A DNA stretch of 64,000 nucleotides. It comes from Candidatus Methanomethylicaceae archaeon. GTDB lineage: Archaea; Thermoproteota; Methanomethylicia; Methanomethylicales; Methanomethylicaceae. Both the position numbers and the translations under genes were made by a program. A model generated the notes under the pieces. That model worked only from the letters and a program-made list of their open reading frames with translations, did not search any database and was not told the origin of the DNA. The stretch is from positions 1-64,000 of the forward strand of contig JACTUC010000004.1 of assembly GCA_015660995.1 (NCBI GenBank). The letters run 5' to 3'. How positions within the stretch are numbered: the stretch's first letter is position 1; every line of letters starts with the position of its first letter. This document shows positions 7,378 through 16,289 of the stretch, piece after piece.

Positions 7378-8844
7378 ATGAGCTCAAGCCGTAACTCGAA
7401 CATCCCCCTCAAGAGGATTGATGAGTATATTTGGGAGATTCCCCAATCTTTTAGGCAAGGCATGAACGTCCCTGGCAGGGTTTACGCTGATGAAATCCTT
7501 GTCCAGAAGATGGCCGAGGACCTAACGCTCCCTCAATGTGTAAACGTCGCGCAACTGCCTGGCATTATCAAGCACTCAATAACCATGCCCGATGGCCATC
7601 AGGGTTACGGATTCCCCATTGGAGGTGTAGCTGCCTTCGATATGGATTCTGGTGTTATCTCCCCAGGGGGGGTGGGGTATGACATAAACTGCGGCGTAAG
7701 GTTGCTTCTTACAAGTTTAGATGCAAAAGATGTCAAACCAAAACTTTCAGAATTGGTGAACACACTCTTCGATCTCGTTCCGTCTGGGCTCGGCTCTAAG
7801 GGAGGGATCCGCCTCAATCAATCACAGCTCGATGAGGTTCTCGAGCACGGTGTACAATGGGCGATAGAGAAGGGCTACGGGTGGGACGAAGACGCAAGGA
7901 GGTGCGAGGAGGGTGGCAGGATGAAGACTACTGATCCCTCCAAAGTTTCTTCCAAGGCAAAGGAGCGTGGCGGCAGCCAGCTGGGGACCCTTGGTAGCGG
8001 CAACCACTTTCTCGAAGTAGAAATGGTTGAAAAAATTTTCAATACAACAACCGCAAAAACCTTTGGTGTGGAGCACGAGGGCCAGGTCGTAGTAATGGTT
8101 CACTCCGGTAGCAGGGGTTTGGGTCACCAAGTCTGCAGCGATTACCTCTTGACTATGGAACGCGCGGTATCCAAGTATGGCATCAAGATTCCTGACAGGG
8201 AGCTTGCGTGCGCGCCTGCGTCCAGCCCCGAAGCGAATGACTACTTTGGTGCAATGAGTGCGGCCTGCAACTATGCCTGGGTAAACAGGCAGTGTATGGC
8301 ACATTGGGCGAGGGAGGCTTTCAGGAAGACCTTCAAGTCCGACCCGGAGAAGCTAGGTATGCGTCTCGTTTACGATGTGGCACACAACCTAGCCAAGCGC
8401 GAGGAGCACGACTGCGAGGGCAAGAGAAAGGTCCTCTACGTCCACAGGAAGGGCGCCACAAGATCATTCCCAGCTGGCAGGCCTGAAGTCCCTCAGGACT
8501 ACAAGAACGTCGGCCAGCCCGTGATCATCCCTGGTAGCATGGGCACAGCGTCGTACCTCCTTGTGGGGGGGCCAAAATCAATGGAGCTGAGCTGGGGATC
8601 CACAGCCCACGGCGCAGGCAGGTTCCTCAGCCGCGAGGCTGCCATAAGGAAGTACTGGGGCAGCGACGTGAAGCGCGACTTGGAGAGCAAGGGCATACTA
8701 GTCAGGGCAGCTGACATGAGGGTTATAGCAGAAGAAGCACCCGGCGCATACAAGGACGTCGACAGGGTTGCAGAGGTCTCCCACAATCTGGGCATTGCTA
8801 CCCTCGTCGCTAGGATGGTCCCGCTTGGGGTGACCAAAGGCTGA
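7378..8844 (+). CDS. rtcB: tRNA-splicing ligase RtcB
   Basis: 488 residues, no intein. RtcB joins 2',3'-cyclic phosphate and 5'-OH RNA ends, using GTP and Mn2+, and seals tRNA exons after intron removal. Visible motifs: PDGHQGYGFPIGG, GGVGYDINCGVR with the metal-binding Cys, GSGNHFLE, HSGSRGLGH, PGSMGTASYL, and the C-terminal ADMRVIAEEAPGAYKDVD with AHGAGRFLSR before it. Start ATG 7378 is preceded by GGGTGA at 7367-7372; an upstream in-frame start at 7357 lacks this. The stop overlaps the next gene's start (TGATG). Its substrates are visible in this window: two intron-bearing tRNA-Ser genes. Confidence 0.97.
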   Translation: MSSSRNSNIPLKRIDEYIWEIPQSFRQGMNVPGRVYADEILVQKMAEDLTLPQCVNVAQLPGIIKHSITMPDGHQGYGFPIGGVAAFDMDSGVISPGGVGYDINCGVRLLLTSLDAKDVKPKLSELVNTLFDLVPSGLGSKGGIRLNQSQLDEVLEHGVQWAIEKGYGWDEDARRCEEGGRMKTTDPSKVSSKAKERGGSQLGTLGSGNHFLEVEMVEKIFNTTTAKTFGVEHEGQVVVMVHSGSRGLGHQVCSDYLLTMERAVSKYGIKIPDRELACAPASSPEANDYFGAMSAACNYAWVNRQCMAHWAREAFRKTFKSDPEKLGMRLVYDVAHNLAKREEHDCEGKRKVLYVHRKGATRSFPAGRPEVPQDYKNVGQPVIIPGSMGTASYLLVGGPKSMELSWGSTAHGAGRFLSREAAIRKYWGSDVKRDLESKGILVRAADMRVIAEEAPGAYKDVDRVAEVSHNLGIATLVARMVPLGVTKG

Positions 8845-9491
8845 TGAATCCCAGTCCAATAACCTCAAGGGCAGGCAGGTTCCTCGTCATCAGTGAGGAA
8901 TCCTTCTCAAGCGTAGGCATTTCCTCGAACGTTTACGTTGCCGAGCTGGCTGGCAAGCACTACCTCTTTGACACAAGTGGGCACCCCGACCTTGTGTCCT
9001 TTCTAAAAGCCGCGAACATAGCCACGGAATCGCTTTCCGCCGCCTTCCTTACGCATGGTCACTATGATCATACAATGGGGCTCATATCCCTCTCCAAAAT
9101 TGGTGTTCCAGCTTACCTGTCGATGGAGGACGCCGATCTGCTCGAGAGCATCATCGACAAGGCGGGCGTGAGGGACATAAACAATGGCAAGAAGATCCTT
9201 CGAGAGCTGGGTCTCGAGGTCATCGTCACCCCTGGGCATTCATGCGGAAGTGTCTGCTACTATTCGGCAGATGAGAAGCTGCTCATAAGCGGCGATACAG
9301 TTTTTTCGAATGGCTTCTTTGGAAGGACCGACTTGAGTGGTGGAAGCAACTTGGAGATGAAAGCAAGCCTGAAGCTGCTTTCAGGGCTTGATGTCGAGGC
9401 AATGCTCCCTGGCCACGGTTTCTGCATTATGAGGGGTGGGAGAGACTCCATCTCTTTAGCTCTGGCAAATGCGGATTACCTCTTGGGGTAA
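8844..9491 (+). CDS. Metallo-beta-lactamase-fold hydrolase
   Basis: 215 residues. The metal ligands of the MBL fold are clear: FLTHGHYDHTMG (HxHxDH, about residues 70-78), VTPGHSCGSVCYY (second His), LISGDTVF (bridging Asp) and LPGHGF (last His). The overall pattern resembles glyoxalase II-like hydrolases, but several RNA-processing enzymes share the core and there is no beta-CASP domain. The start codon overlaps the rtcB stop by one base, so the two are translationally coupled, which weakly suggests a link to RNA repair, such as removal of phosphate ends. Substrate unknown. Confidence 0.8.
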   Translation: MNPSPITSRAGRFLVISEESFSSVGISSNVYVAELAGKHYLFDTSGHPDLVSFLKAANIATESLSAAFLTHGHYDHTMGLISLSKIGVPAYLSMEDADLLESIIDKAGVRDINNGKKILRELGLEVIVTPGHSCGSVCYYSADEKLLISGDTVFSNGFFGRTDLSGGSNLEMKASLKLLSGLDVEAMLPGHGFCIMRGGRDSISLALANADYLLG

Positions 9492-9497
9492 ATCCGC

Positions 9498-10433
9498 TCA
9501 ACCCAATGTCACTGCATGCAGGAGCCATGCCATTATTATCGAGAAGATCGGGGTCCCTGCCCATAACAGGATCAGCTTAACCGCTGTCTCCCTGCTTAGC
9601 GCCCTTGTACCCTTGCCAAGCCCCGCTCCATAAACCCCCCCGACTATCGACTGGCTTATGGACACCGGAACCGCCAGCTGCGTGAAGATGTGAACCGTCG
9701 ACGCACCCCCCACCTGGGATGAGAAGGCTGTGGCAGGACCAAGGCTGGCAACGCCTTCCCCGACAGTCCTCGAAACCCTCTGACCCACTATTATGGCTCC
9801 AGCGCTCGCGGCGATGATAGCTACTCCCAGAGCAAGCGTCACACCCAAGTCGCCTCTCACGACCCCTACAATTGTACCCAGCGTATTAGCCCCGAAAACA
9901 TATGCAGTGTAGAAGCTTGCTGCAAGGGTCATTATGCCATAAACCACAACGGTCCCTTCCAAGCTCTTGATCTTGTACTTGCGAAGCACCTTCGACAGCA
10001 CCATGGAAACTCCCGCAGCCACGAAAGGAGCCAATGCCCACGATGCAGCTACCAGGAGCAGTCCGCTTGAATTCAACGGCATCCCCAGGTAGAGGGCACT
10101 CCCTATCGACGCGCCTACAACCGCTTGGGTTATGGGCAGGGGCAGCCTCGCTGCAGTAGCTATCAATATCATGGCAAAGGTGACGCCGAGTATCACGCTT
10201 AACGAGTAGTCGCTGAAGATCCCCTCGACAATGTTGCCCTGTATGGCATTCGAAAGCTTGCTTCCCTCCAAGATCACCCCCACCGCCAGGCCTGCCACGA
10301 ATACCAAAATGCCATTCCTGTAGGAGAGGATCTTCGATCCGGCTATTGTTCCAGCTGAATTACTAGCGTTGTTCGCCCCACACATGCCTAAAGTCAACAA
10401 TGTCAAGGCGATGAGCAATGCTGCCATTAACAC
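9498..10433 (-). CDS. PitA-family inorganic phosphate transporter
   Basis: 311 residues with about ten hydrophobic segments. The PHO4/PiT signature appears near the N terminus (GANNASNSAGTIAGSKILSY, with the GxNDx-like GANNAS) and again in the second half (SLGPATAFSSQVGGASTVHI), reflecting the internal duplication of this family. PiT carriers import phosphate, usually with a metal or H+/Na+. It overlaps the end of the upstream DUF47 gene by one base; DUF47 proteins regulate or accompany Pit carriers. It is the last gene of a valS-DUF47-pit unit on the minus strand. Confidence 0.9.
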   Translation of the reverse strand: MLMAALLIALTLLTLGMCGANNASNSAGTIAGSKILSYRNGILVFVAGLAVGVILEGSKLSNAIQGNIVEGIFSDYSLSVILGVTFAMILIATAARLPLPITQAVVGASIGSALYLGMPLNSSGLLLVAASWALAPFVAAGVSMVLSKVLRKYKIKSLEGTVVVYGIMTLAASFYTAYVFGANTLGTIVGVVRGDLGVTLALGVAIIAASAGAIIVGQRVSRTVGEGVASLGPATAFSSQVGGASTVHIFTQLAVPVSISQSIVGGVYGAGLGKGTRALSRETAVKLILLWAGTPIFSIIMAWLLHAVTLG

Positions 10434-11104
10434 TATGCCCCTGACTTGACTATCATGGCCGTGATAACGTCAGAGGCAGCCTCTGCAGCGTCCGCCACCA
10501 TGTCCAACAGGAAAATAAAGTCCCTTATTTGCAAGTACGATAGGGGGGACATCTTCTTCTCGTTCCTGGTCAGGTTTTTGAGAATGTCCAACTTGATGTC
10601 GTCGAGCATCTCCTCCGTCTTCTCCACATCATGGGCGAGCTGAAGTGCTTCCTTCATATTTTTGTCCAGAAGTTCGACTGAAGTCATCAGGATCTTTACT
10701 ATCTCAACTGTTCCCTTAATCATCTTCATAATGTTGTCCTCCCCTTCGAAGAGAACAGCAACCTCTTCCCTGTCTGGCTGGCGCGAGGCAATCGCCCTGG
10801 AGGCATCCTTGGACTTGTCCGCTATATCATCTAGTGCTTCTGCCAGCTTGTAGAAGTCTTCTTTGAGCCCAACGAAGACTGTGCCGCTAAAAAGACCCAG
10901 CTCCACTTGTCTCTTGACGTCGTCCGCCTCCCTCTCCAAACGGGCTATCCTCTCCGCGACAGAGCCGACCGCTTCCCAATTATAGTCCTCACAAGCTTCA
11001 ATCAGGTTCTCCAGGAGCTCCGCCGACATGAGCACGAGGTTCATGTGAACCCTTAACTGCTCAGCGACCCCCCTCAAGGGAAAGGAGAAAATTTTTCTCC
11101 ACAT
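10433..11104 (-). CDS. DUF47 (PhoU-like) Pit accessory protein
   Basis: 223 residues, all helical, with the repeated heptad pattern of PhoU-like three-helix bundles and a central AEALDDIADKSKDASRAIASR segment typical of the family. Members sit next to Pit phosphate carriers and are thought to modulate them, possibly binding metal through acidic helices. It starts 2 bp after the valS stop and overlaps the transporter start by one base, so the three are very probably co-transcribed. Confidence 0.9.
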   Translation of the reverse strand: MWRKIFSFPLRGVAEQLRVHMNLVLMSAELLENLIEACEDYNWEAVGSVAERIARLEREADDVKRQVELGLFSGTVFVGLKEDFYKLAEALDDIADKSKDASRAIASRQPDREEVAVLFEGEDNIMKMIKGTVEIVKILMTSVELLDKNMKEALQLAHDVEKTEEMLDDIKLDILKNLTRNEKKMSPLSYLQIRDFIFLLDMVADAAEAASDVITAMIVKSGA

Positions 11105-11106
11105 GA

Positions 11107-13548
11107 CTACTCTTCCTTGATCTCTGCCTTAAACTCACCCTCTACGTATTCAAGCTCCTTTATGTGCAAGACTTCCTTTATGATCCACTCGTTCTCCCGA
11201 CAGATCCTTATGGTTTCCGCCTCTGCGTGCACCGATGCCTCCGCGATTTCTGCCGAGAGCGCCATTTTTGCCTCTACCTTCTTGGTCCTGAGTTCTGATA
11301 TAACCTTGACAATCGTGCAACCTGCCGTCCCGTCAACCTCAGGGAGATCGCCGACTTTGGGATAGGGGGTTGCATGGATGGATGCGATCCCCTCCCTGCC
11401 CTTGATGACGTTCTGGTATACCTCCTCAGCTATGTGGGGGCAGAACGGTGCAAGGAGCCTCATAAAGTTCCAGATGACCACATATAGCGTGGTCTTTGCA
11501 GCCCTCTGGCTCTCCGGAGTCTTTGGGCTGTAGAGCCGAGGCTTCACAGATTCAACGTACTGATCGCACAGATCGTGCCAGTAGAACTTTTGGAGAAGAT
11601 CCACGGCTATGTGAAACTGGTAACTTTCCATGGCTTCTGTCGTCTTCAGGACAGTCTCTCTTAACCTTGAGATTATCCACCTATCAACCTCCTCCAACTC
11701 CTCTGCGTTGAGGACATATGAAGGCTCAGCAAAGAACCCTTCTGCGAACCTTACAGAGGACCATACTTTCTGCAGGAAAGACTTGCCGTATTTCACTGGC
11801 TCCCACTTGAACGGGAAATCAGACCCGATCGTCAGCGACATTACGGCCTGCCTGATGGCGTCTGCGCCATACTCGTTGACCCCTTGGTCTGGCATTATCA
11901 CGTTGCCTCTGGACTTTGACATCCTCGAGCCATCGGGACCGAGAATGTGCCCGTTTACCAGGACCCCCCTGAACGGTGCCTTGCCAGTCAGGATTAGGCA
12001 CCTGAAGGTGCTATAGTAGAACCATGTCCTTATGATGTCGTGGCCCTGCTGGCGGAAATCAACGGGATATGCCCTTTCAAACCTACTTTTGTCGTTGAAA
12101 AAGCCGGTCACGATCAGAGGGCTTATGCTCGAGTCCACCCAGACGTCGCACACGTCTGTTGTTCCTGCCAACTCTGCCTCTCCGCACTTGGGACACTTTT
12201 CCATAGGGGGCATGTTGATCATCGTGTCCACAGGCAGTTCCTCCCTCCGCGGGGGGATTATGTTGTTGCACTTTTTGCAATACCAGAAGGGTATGGGGGT
12301 TCCGAAGACCCTCTGCCTTGATATGAGCCAGTCCCACTCAATGCTATTCACCCAATCCACCAAGCGCTGGCTCATGAATTTAGGGATCCACTTCATATTT
12401 GCGGACTCTTCGAGGATCCTTTCCTTGTAATCTTTTGTTCTTATGAACCACTGATCCTTTACAATAAACTCGATCGGGGTCATGCAGTCGGCTCTCTCCG
12501 TGTGGGTAAGCACGTTGTGGGTCATCTGATCCACTTTGGCCATGCGTCCTGCTGCCTCGAGGTCTTTTACTACCTCGTCCCTCGCGATCGCGGCCTTCAT
12601 GCCGTTATACTTCCCGGAATTGATCATTTTGCCATACTCGTCAATCGCCTTCAGTATGGGCAGGCAGTACTTCTGCTGCCATTTAATGTCCTGCTCGTCG
12701 CCATATGTGCAAACCATCACAATTCCAGTGCCGAAGTTGGGGTCGACTGCCCCATCGGATAGGATCTTCACCTTCTGCCCGAAAATGGGCACCTCTGCCT
12801 CCCTGCCATTGAGATCCAAATACCTCTCATCGCCCGGGCTTACGGCGAGGGCAACGCATGCAGGCAGAAGCTCTGGTCTCGTGGTGGCAACCTCTAGGTC
12901 CTTCTCCTCTGACCTGAACTTCAAGTAGTAGAGCCTCCCTGCCTTCTGAACGTAACCGAGCTCCGCTTGGGCAAGCGCAGTTCCACACCTTGAGCACCAG
13001 TGCACCGGGAACTCTTTGCGGTAGATGAGTCCCTTCTCGAGCATCAAGAGCAGGGACTCCTGGACAGCCTTCCAGTAACTCTTGTCCATGGTCCTGTACT
13101 CGAACTGCTCCCAGTCGGGTCTGTAACCGAGCCTGATCATGGAGTGCTTCATGCTCTTGATCATGCTGCCAGTCCACTCCATGCACTTCTCCCTGAAGAA
13201 CTTCCTATCCTCCCTCGAGACCTTCCACTTGTACTGCACCTTAAGCTCGGTTGGAAGGCCTTGGCAGTCCCATCCTTGGGGGAGAAGGACGTCAAAGCCA
13301 CACATCCTCTTGTACCTGGCAATCACGTCGTTAAGGATGTTCCAATAGGCATGTCCCATGTGGAGCTCGCCCGAGGTGAACGGGGGCGGCGTGTCAATGA
13401 CGAAGACGGGCTTGCCATCGTTCTTGAATTTGTAAACCTGATAGTACTCCTCGCTGAGCCAGCTGTTCTGCCACTTCTCCTCTACCCTCTGCGGAGAGTA
13501 GTTCTTGTCCATCTTTCTCAAAGAATCGCCTGACTCTGCCAAAACCAT
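11107..13548 (-). CDS. valS: Valyl-tRNA synthetase
   Basis: 813 residues, class I synthetase charging tRNA-Val. HIGH motif as HMGHAYWNIL (after PPPFTSGELHMGH, about residues 57-70), KMSKS as RMSKSRGNV, editing-domain ATTRPELLPACVALAV, and zinc-ribbon-like pairs WCSRCG, WYCKKCN and CPKCGE typical of archaeal ValRS. The C-terminal anticodon-binding domain is present but short, and there is no bacterial coiled coil. Start ATG 13548 has GGCGG upstream; an internal ATG at 13512 (MDKNYSPQRVEEKWQ) aligns better with the family start, so either is possible. The DUF47 gene follows at 2 bp. Confidence 0.96.
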   Translation of the reverse strand: MVLAESGDSLRKMDKNYSPQRVEEKWQNSWLSEEYYQVYKFKNDGKPVFVIDTPPPFTSGELHMGHAYWNILNDVIARYKRMCGFDVLLPQGWDCQGLPTELKVQYKWKVSREDRKFFREKCMEWTGSMIKSMKHSMIRLGYRPDWEQFEYRTMDKSYWKAVQESLLLMLEKGLIYRKEFPVHWCSRCGTALAQAELGYVQKAGRLYYLKFRSEEKDLEVATTRPELLPACVALAVSPGDERYLDLNGREAEVPIFGQKVKILSDGAVDPNFGTGIVMVCTYGDEQDIKWQQKYCLPILKAIDEYGKMINSGKYNGMKAAIARDEVVKDLEAAGRMAKVDQMTHNVLTHTERADCMTPIEFIVKDQWFIRTKDYKERILEESANMKWIPKFMSQRLVDWVNSIEWDWLISRQRVFGTPIPFWYCKKCNNIIPPRREELPVDTMINMPPMEKCPKCGEAELAGTTDVCDVWVDSSISPLIVTGFFNDKSRFERAYPVDFRQQGHDIIRTWFYYSTFRCLILTGKAPFRGVLVNGHILGPDGSRMSKSRGNVIMPDQGVNEYGADAIRQAVMSLTIGSDFPFKWEPVKYGKSFLQKVWSSVRFAEGFFAEPSYVLNAEELEEVDRWIISRLRETVLKTTEAMESYQFHIAVDLLQKFYWHDLCDQYVESVKPRLYSPKTPESQRAAKTTLYVVIWNFMRLLAPFCPHIAEEVYQNVIKGREGIASIHATPYPKVGDLPEVDGTAGCTIVKVISELRTKKVEAKMALSAEIAEASVHAEAETIRICRENEWIIKEVLHIKELEYVEGEFKAEIKEE

Positions 13549-13648
13549 TCCGCCCTACCACGCTACCTTTTGAACAGTTGATAAACCCTAACTCTTTAAT
13601 TTTACCTTGAAGTAACCTTTTCATTCAATCAAGTAACTAAAGGTAAAG

Positions 13649-14014
13649 CTACTTCGGACTCTGTTTGCTTGCTGCGCTCTTCTCGCCAAGCGCCTTTATC
13701 GCCTTTATCGCGAACTCCACTTCCATCTTTTCAATGTTATCCTCCAGCGTCTTTACTCCGCGTGAGTTGTACTCCGCAAGAACCGCCTTGATTGGTCTAC
13801 CGTGCTTCTTCTCTACCTCCTTGACTTTGGCGACGAAGTATGCCTTGGTAAACCCCTTCGTATCCTCAAAACACAATGGTGGGTCCTCGCCTAGCATCTC
13901 GCACAGATCAATCAATGCGATGCATGCTGTAGGGTCCCTATCAGCTGGACACCTGTCTTCGCAGTGGGACTTTGCGTATTTCACAATATTCGCAAGATCC
14001 TTCTCATTTGTCAT
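13649..14014 (-). CDS. Cysteine-rich hypothetical protein
   Basis: 121 residues, mostly helical, not recognised. Five cysteines lie in the first 48 residues (C18, C22, C31, C38, C48) in a CxxxC...C...C...C pattern that could hold zinc or an Fe-S cluster; the rest is a charged helical region (AKVKEVEKKHGRPIKAVL). Encoded alone between valS and the ribosomal superoperon. The ATG at 14012-14014 is the only reasonable start. A metal-binding helical protein is all the sequence supports. Confidence 0.6.
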   Translation of the reverse strand: MTNEKDLANIVKYAKSHCEDRCPADRDPTACIALIDLCEMLGEDPPLCFEDTKGFTKAYFVAKVKEVEKKHGRPIKAVLAEYNSRGVKTLEDNIEKMEVEFAIKAIKALGEKSAASKQSPK

Positions 14015-14237
14015 AAAACCACCAGATTTTTGGCCTCTGCAAAGTTGTTTCTACATCGCTTTTGGCTCTGCGAACTCGGCAAATTCATCATTGGCCATGA
14101 TCCAATATGCTTTGAGGTGAAATAAGCTTTAGGTTCGGCTCCGGACTTTCACCCCTCTTTTTGGGAACTATCCCTCAGATAAGAAAGGGATAACCTTTAT
14201 AGTGTCATGGCATTTTATCTTCTGTGAGGTGGAGATA

Positions 14238-14321
14238 ATGGGTGGTCGCCAGAAGACAACACTGCTTAACCCTGTTAACAAAGAAGAGAAGAAGAAACAG
14301 GCACAGCAGTCGAAGGAATAA
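14238..14321 (+). CDS. 27-aa mini-protein resembling S25e N terminus
   Basis: ATG 14238, stop TAA 14319-14321. The start MGGRQKTTL followed by a Lys/Gln-rich tail looks like the flexible N-terminal extension of archaeal S25e (which begins MGG-KKP and runs into Lys/Glu-rich sequence), but the winged-helix body is absent. A strong GAGGTGGAG precedes the ATG, and a TATA-like CTTTATAG lies about 45 bp upstream, so translation is likely. The methyltransferase gene starts 4 bp after its stop. It could be a real microprotein, a leader peptide or a relic of S25e. Moderate confidence that it is translated, low that it is S25e. Confidence 0.5.
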   Translation: MGGRQKTTLLNPVNKEEKKKQAQQSKE

Positions 14322-14325
14322 AATC

Positions 14326-15165
14326 ATGCCTGAGAAACGGAAGTGCAGGATCACAATTTTCATTCCTATTTCTATATTATCCGATGTCCCGAGCCTCATC
14401 GAAAAAACATTCAAGGTCGGACAGCTAGCCAGATCCGCCTCCATATTCAGGGTCGACAGAATAGTGGTCTACAAAGACTCGCCCTCTGCGAGCAGGGAAG
14501 ATGCCTTTCTAATTAGGGATCTCCTCTCCTATGCGGAGACACCCCAGTATCTGAGGCGGAGGATCTTCCCGATAATGGACAATCTGAAATACGCTGGCTT
14601 GATCCCGCCACTCCGAACGCCACATCACCCTCTGGAGAGCACTGAAGCCTCCTTCAGGGAGGGCTTGGTACTGAGTTCTGACTCCAAAGGATCAAGGGTC
14701 GACGTGGGTCTCAAGAAGCCTGTCGACTGCTCCTCGCCATTGACCGTCAATAAGAGGGTGACGATGAAGCTTGTGAACGGGGCTTGGCTTCCAGCTTCAA
14801 AGGAGGAGGTGCCACTCTACTGGGGCTATAGCTTTAGCCTTGAGTTCAAGGGAATCACCCAGCTCATTGCAGCAGGTCAGTACGATTCTGTGATTGCAAC
14901 CTCTAGGATTGGGTCGCCTCTCGCTACCATCGCCAAAGACATGAAGAGGGCATTTTCTGACTGCAAAAATCTAGCAATTCTCTTTGGGTCTCCAGGGGAA
15001 GGGCTCCACGAGATACTAAAGAGGGAGGGCACCCGTATAGAGGACGTTGCCGATTTGATCGTGAATGCAGTTCACGATCAAGGCACTGCCACAATAAGGA
15101 CCGAGGAGGCAGTGGCAATCTCGCTAGCCGCCTTCACCTCAATTGAAGATTTACAGCCTTGCTGA
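14326..15165 (+). CDS. SPOUT-type RNA methyltransferase next to L3
   Basis: 279 residues from ATG 14326. This matches the archaeal SPOUT-domain protein encoded just before L3 in many archaea and classed as a putative RNA uridine-N3 methyltransferase. Visible: FRVDRIVVYKD at the N terminus, an OB-fold-like insertion (about residues 110-175), and the SPOUT knot region with ILFGSPGEGLHEIL and AVHDQGTATIRTEEAVAISLAAF, where SAM binds. Predicted to modify rRNA. An in-frame extension to 14242 exists but would overlap the mini-ORF in another frame and lacks a ribosome site. It ends 110 bp before L3. Confidence 0.85.
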   Translation: MPEKRKCRITIFIPISILSDVPSLIEKTFKVGQLARSASIFRVDRIVVYKDSPSASREDAFLIRDLLSYAETPQYLRRRIFPIMDNLKYAGLIPPLRTPHHPLESTEASFREGLVLSSDSKGSRVDVGLKKPVDCSSPLTVNKRVTMKLVNGAWLPASKEEVPLYWGYSFSLEFKGITQLIAAGQYDSVIATSRIGSPLATIAKDMKRAFSDCKNLAILFGSPGEGLHEILKREGTRIEDVADLIVNAVHDQGTATIRTEEAVAISLAAFTSIEDLQPC

Positions 15166-15219
15166 TTTTTTCACAGGCAACCGATAAATTAAAAAATGCA
15201 TTTCGATTTGAAGGGATAG

Positions 15220-15227
15220 AAATATAT
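15220..15227 (+). promoter_or_regulatory. Putative TATA box for the L3 operon
   Basis: AAATATAT 49 bp before the L3 start, in the only sizeable gap upstream of the run of genes that starts with L3. Placement predicts a start site about 20-25 bp before the ATG. Confidence 0.5.
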
Positions 15228-15275
15228 CTGAGCAATACGGCTAATCACAAGCCAATCTAGGTTGGAGGGCTAACG

Positions 15276-16286
15276 ATGGGACATAAAAGCAAGAGCGCCC
15301 CGCGAAGAGGCTCGCTAATGTATTATCCTAGGATACGCGCTCGTCGCATCTCCGGAAGGGTTAAGACATGGCCGAAGGTAAGTGGCGCTCCAAAGCTGTT
15401 AGGTTTTGCTGGTTACAAGGTGGGAACTACTCACCTTATCATGATCGAAAACAAGCCGAAAAGCCCCCTGTTCGGCAGGGAGGTAGTAAGAGAAGTGACA
15501 GTGGTTGAGGTTCCCCCAATCCTCGTCTACGGATTCAGGGCTTACAAGAAGTCGCCAAAGGGACTAAGGGTTATTGGCCAAGCCATGGTAAAACCGTTGC
15601 CTAAGTACGCAGAGCGGACTATGACCATATCCAAGGACTACGATCCTGCACCAGCTCAGGCAGCGATCGAGGCAAAGCTCGACGACATTACAGAGCTGAG
15701 GGCACTTGCACTCACCCAACCCCACAAGACTGGTATGAACAAAAAGACTCCTGAGGTTCTCGAAATCAAGGTTAGCGGCGAGGACATAAAGTCCGCTTAC
15801 GAATACATCAAGGGAATAATGGGCAAGGAGATAAAGGCCAAGGACCTTTTCGCAGAGGGCAGCTTTGTTGACGTGACCGCCGTGACCAAGGGGAAGGGGT
15901 TCGCGGGCGCGGTCAAGAGGTTCGGCGTCAAGATCATGCCGAACTGGCACAAGCACAGAAAGGGTCACAGGGTCGTCGGCGCCATAAGCCCATCCAAGCC
16001 TCACATGATGTTCACCATTCCTAGACCAGGAAAGATGGGCTTCCACCAGAGGACTGAGTACAACAAACTTATTCTAAAGACAGGCGAGAACCCCATCGAT
16101 ATCAATGTGGCGGGTGGTTTTCTGCATTACGGTCTAGTCCAGGGTGACTATGTGCTGGTAAATGGAACGCTCCCAGGACCGACCAAGAGGCTTGTTAGGT
16201 TCAGGTATCCTGTAAGAGCCAAGGTTGCAAAGATCGAACCGCCCAAAGTTGTGTCAGTGAACTTGGCATCGAAACAGGGGGTCTAG
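15276..16286 (+). CDS. rpl3: Ribosomal protein uL3
   Basis: 336 residues, normal for archaeal/eukaryotic L3. The N terminus MGHKSKSAPRRGSLMYYPR, the central GKGFAGAVKRFGVK, the basic WHKHRKGHR stretch and PRPGKMGFHQRTEYNK (the finger that reaches the peptidyl-transferase centre) are all present. It helps nucleate the large subunit. First gene of the long ribosomal run, with L4 3 bp behind it. ATG 15276 follows GTTGGAGGGC. Confidence 0.98.
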   Translation: MGHKSKSAPRRGSLMYYPRIRARRISGRVKTWPKVSGAPKLLGFAGYKVGTTHLIMIENKPKSPLFGREVVREVTVVEVPPILVYGFRAYKKSPKGLRVIGQAMVKPLPKYAERTMTISKDYDPAPAQAAIEAKLDDITELRALALTQPHKTGMNKKTPEVLEIKVSGEDIKSAYEYIKGIMGKEIKAKDLFAEGSFVDVTAVTKGKGFAGAVKRFGVKIMPNWHKHRKGHRVVGAISPSKPHMMFTIPRPGKMGFHQRTEYNKLILKTGENPIDINVAGGFLHYGLVQGDYVLVNGTLPGPTKRLVRFRYPVRAKVAKIEPPKVVSVNLASKQGV

Positions 16287-16289
16287 TAT

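Noticed and set aside
7378-8844. Intein in RtcB
   Set aside because: Archaeal RtcB often has one, but here the motifs run uninterrupted over 488 residues.
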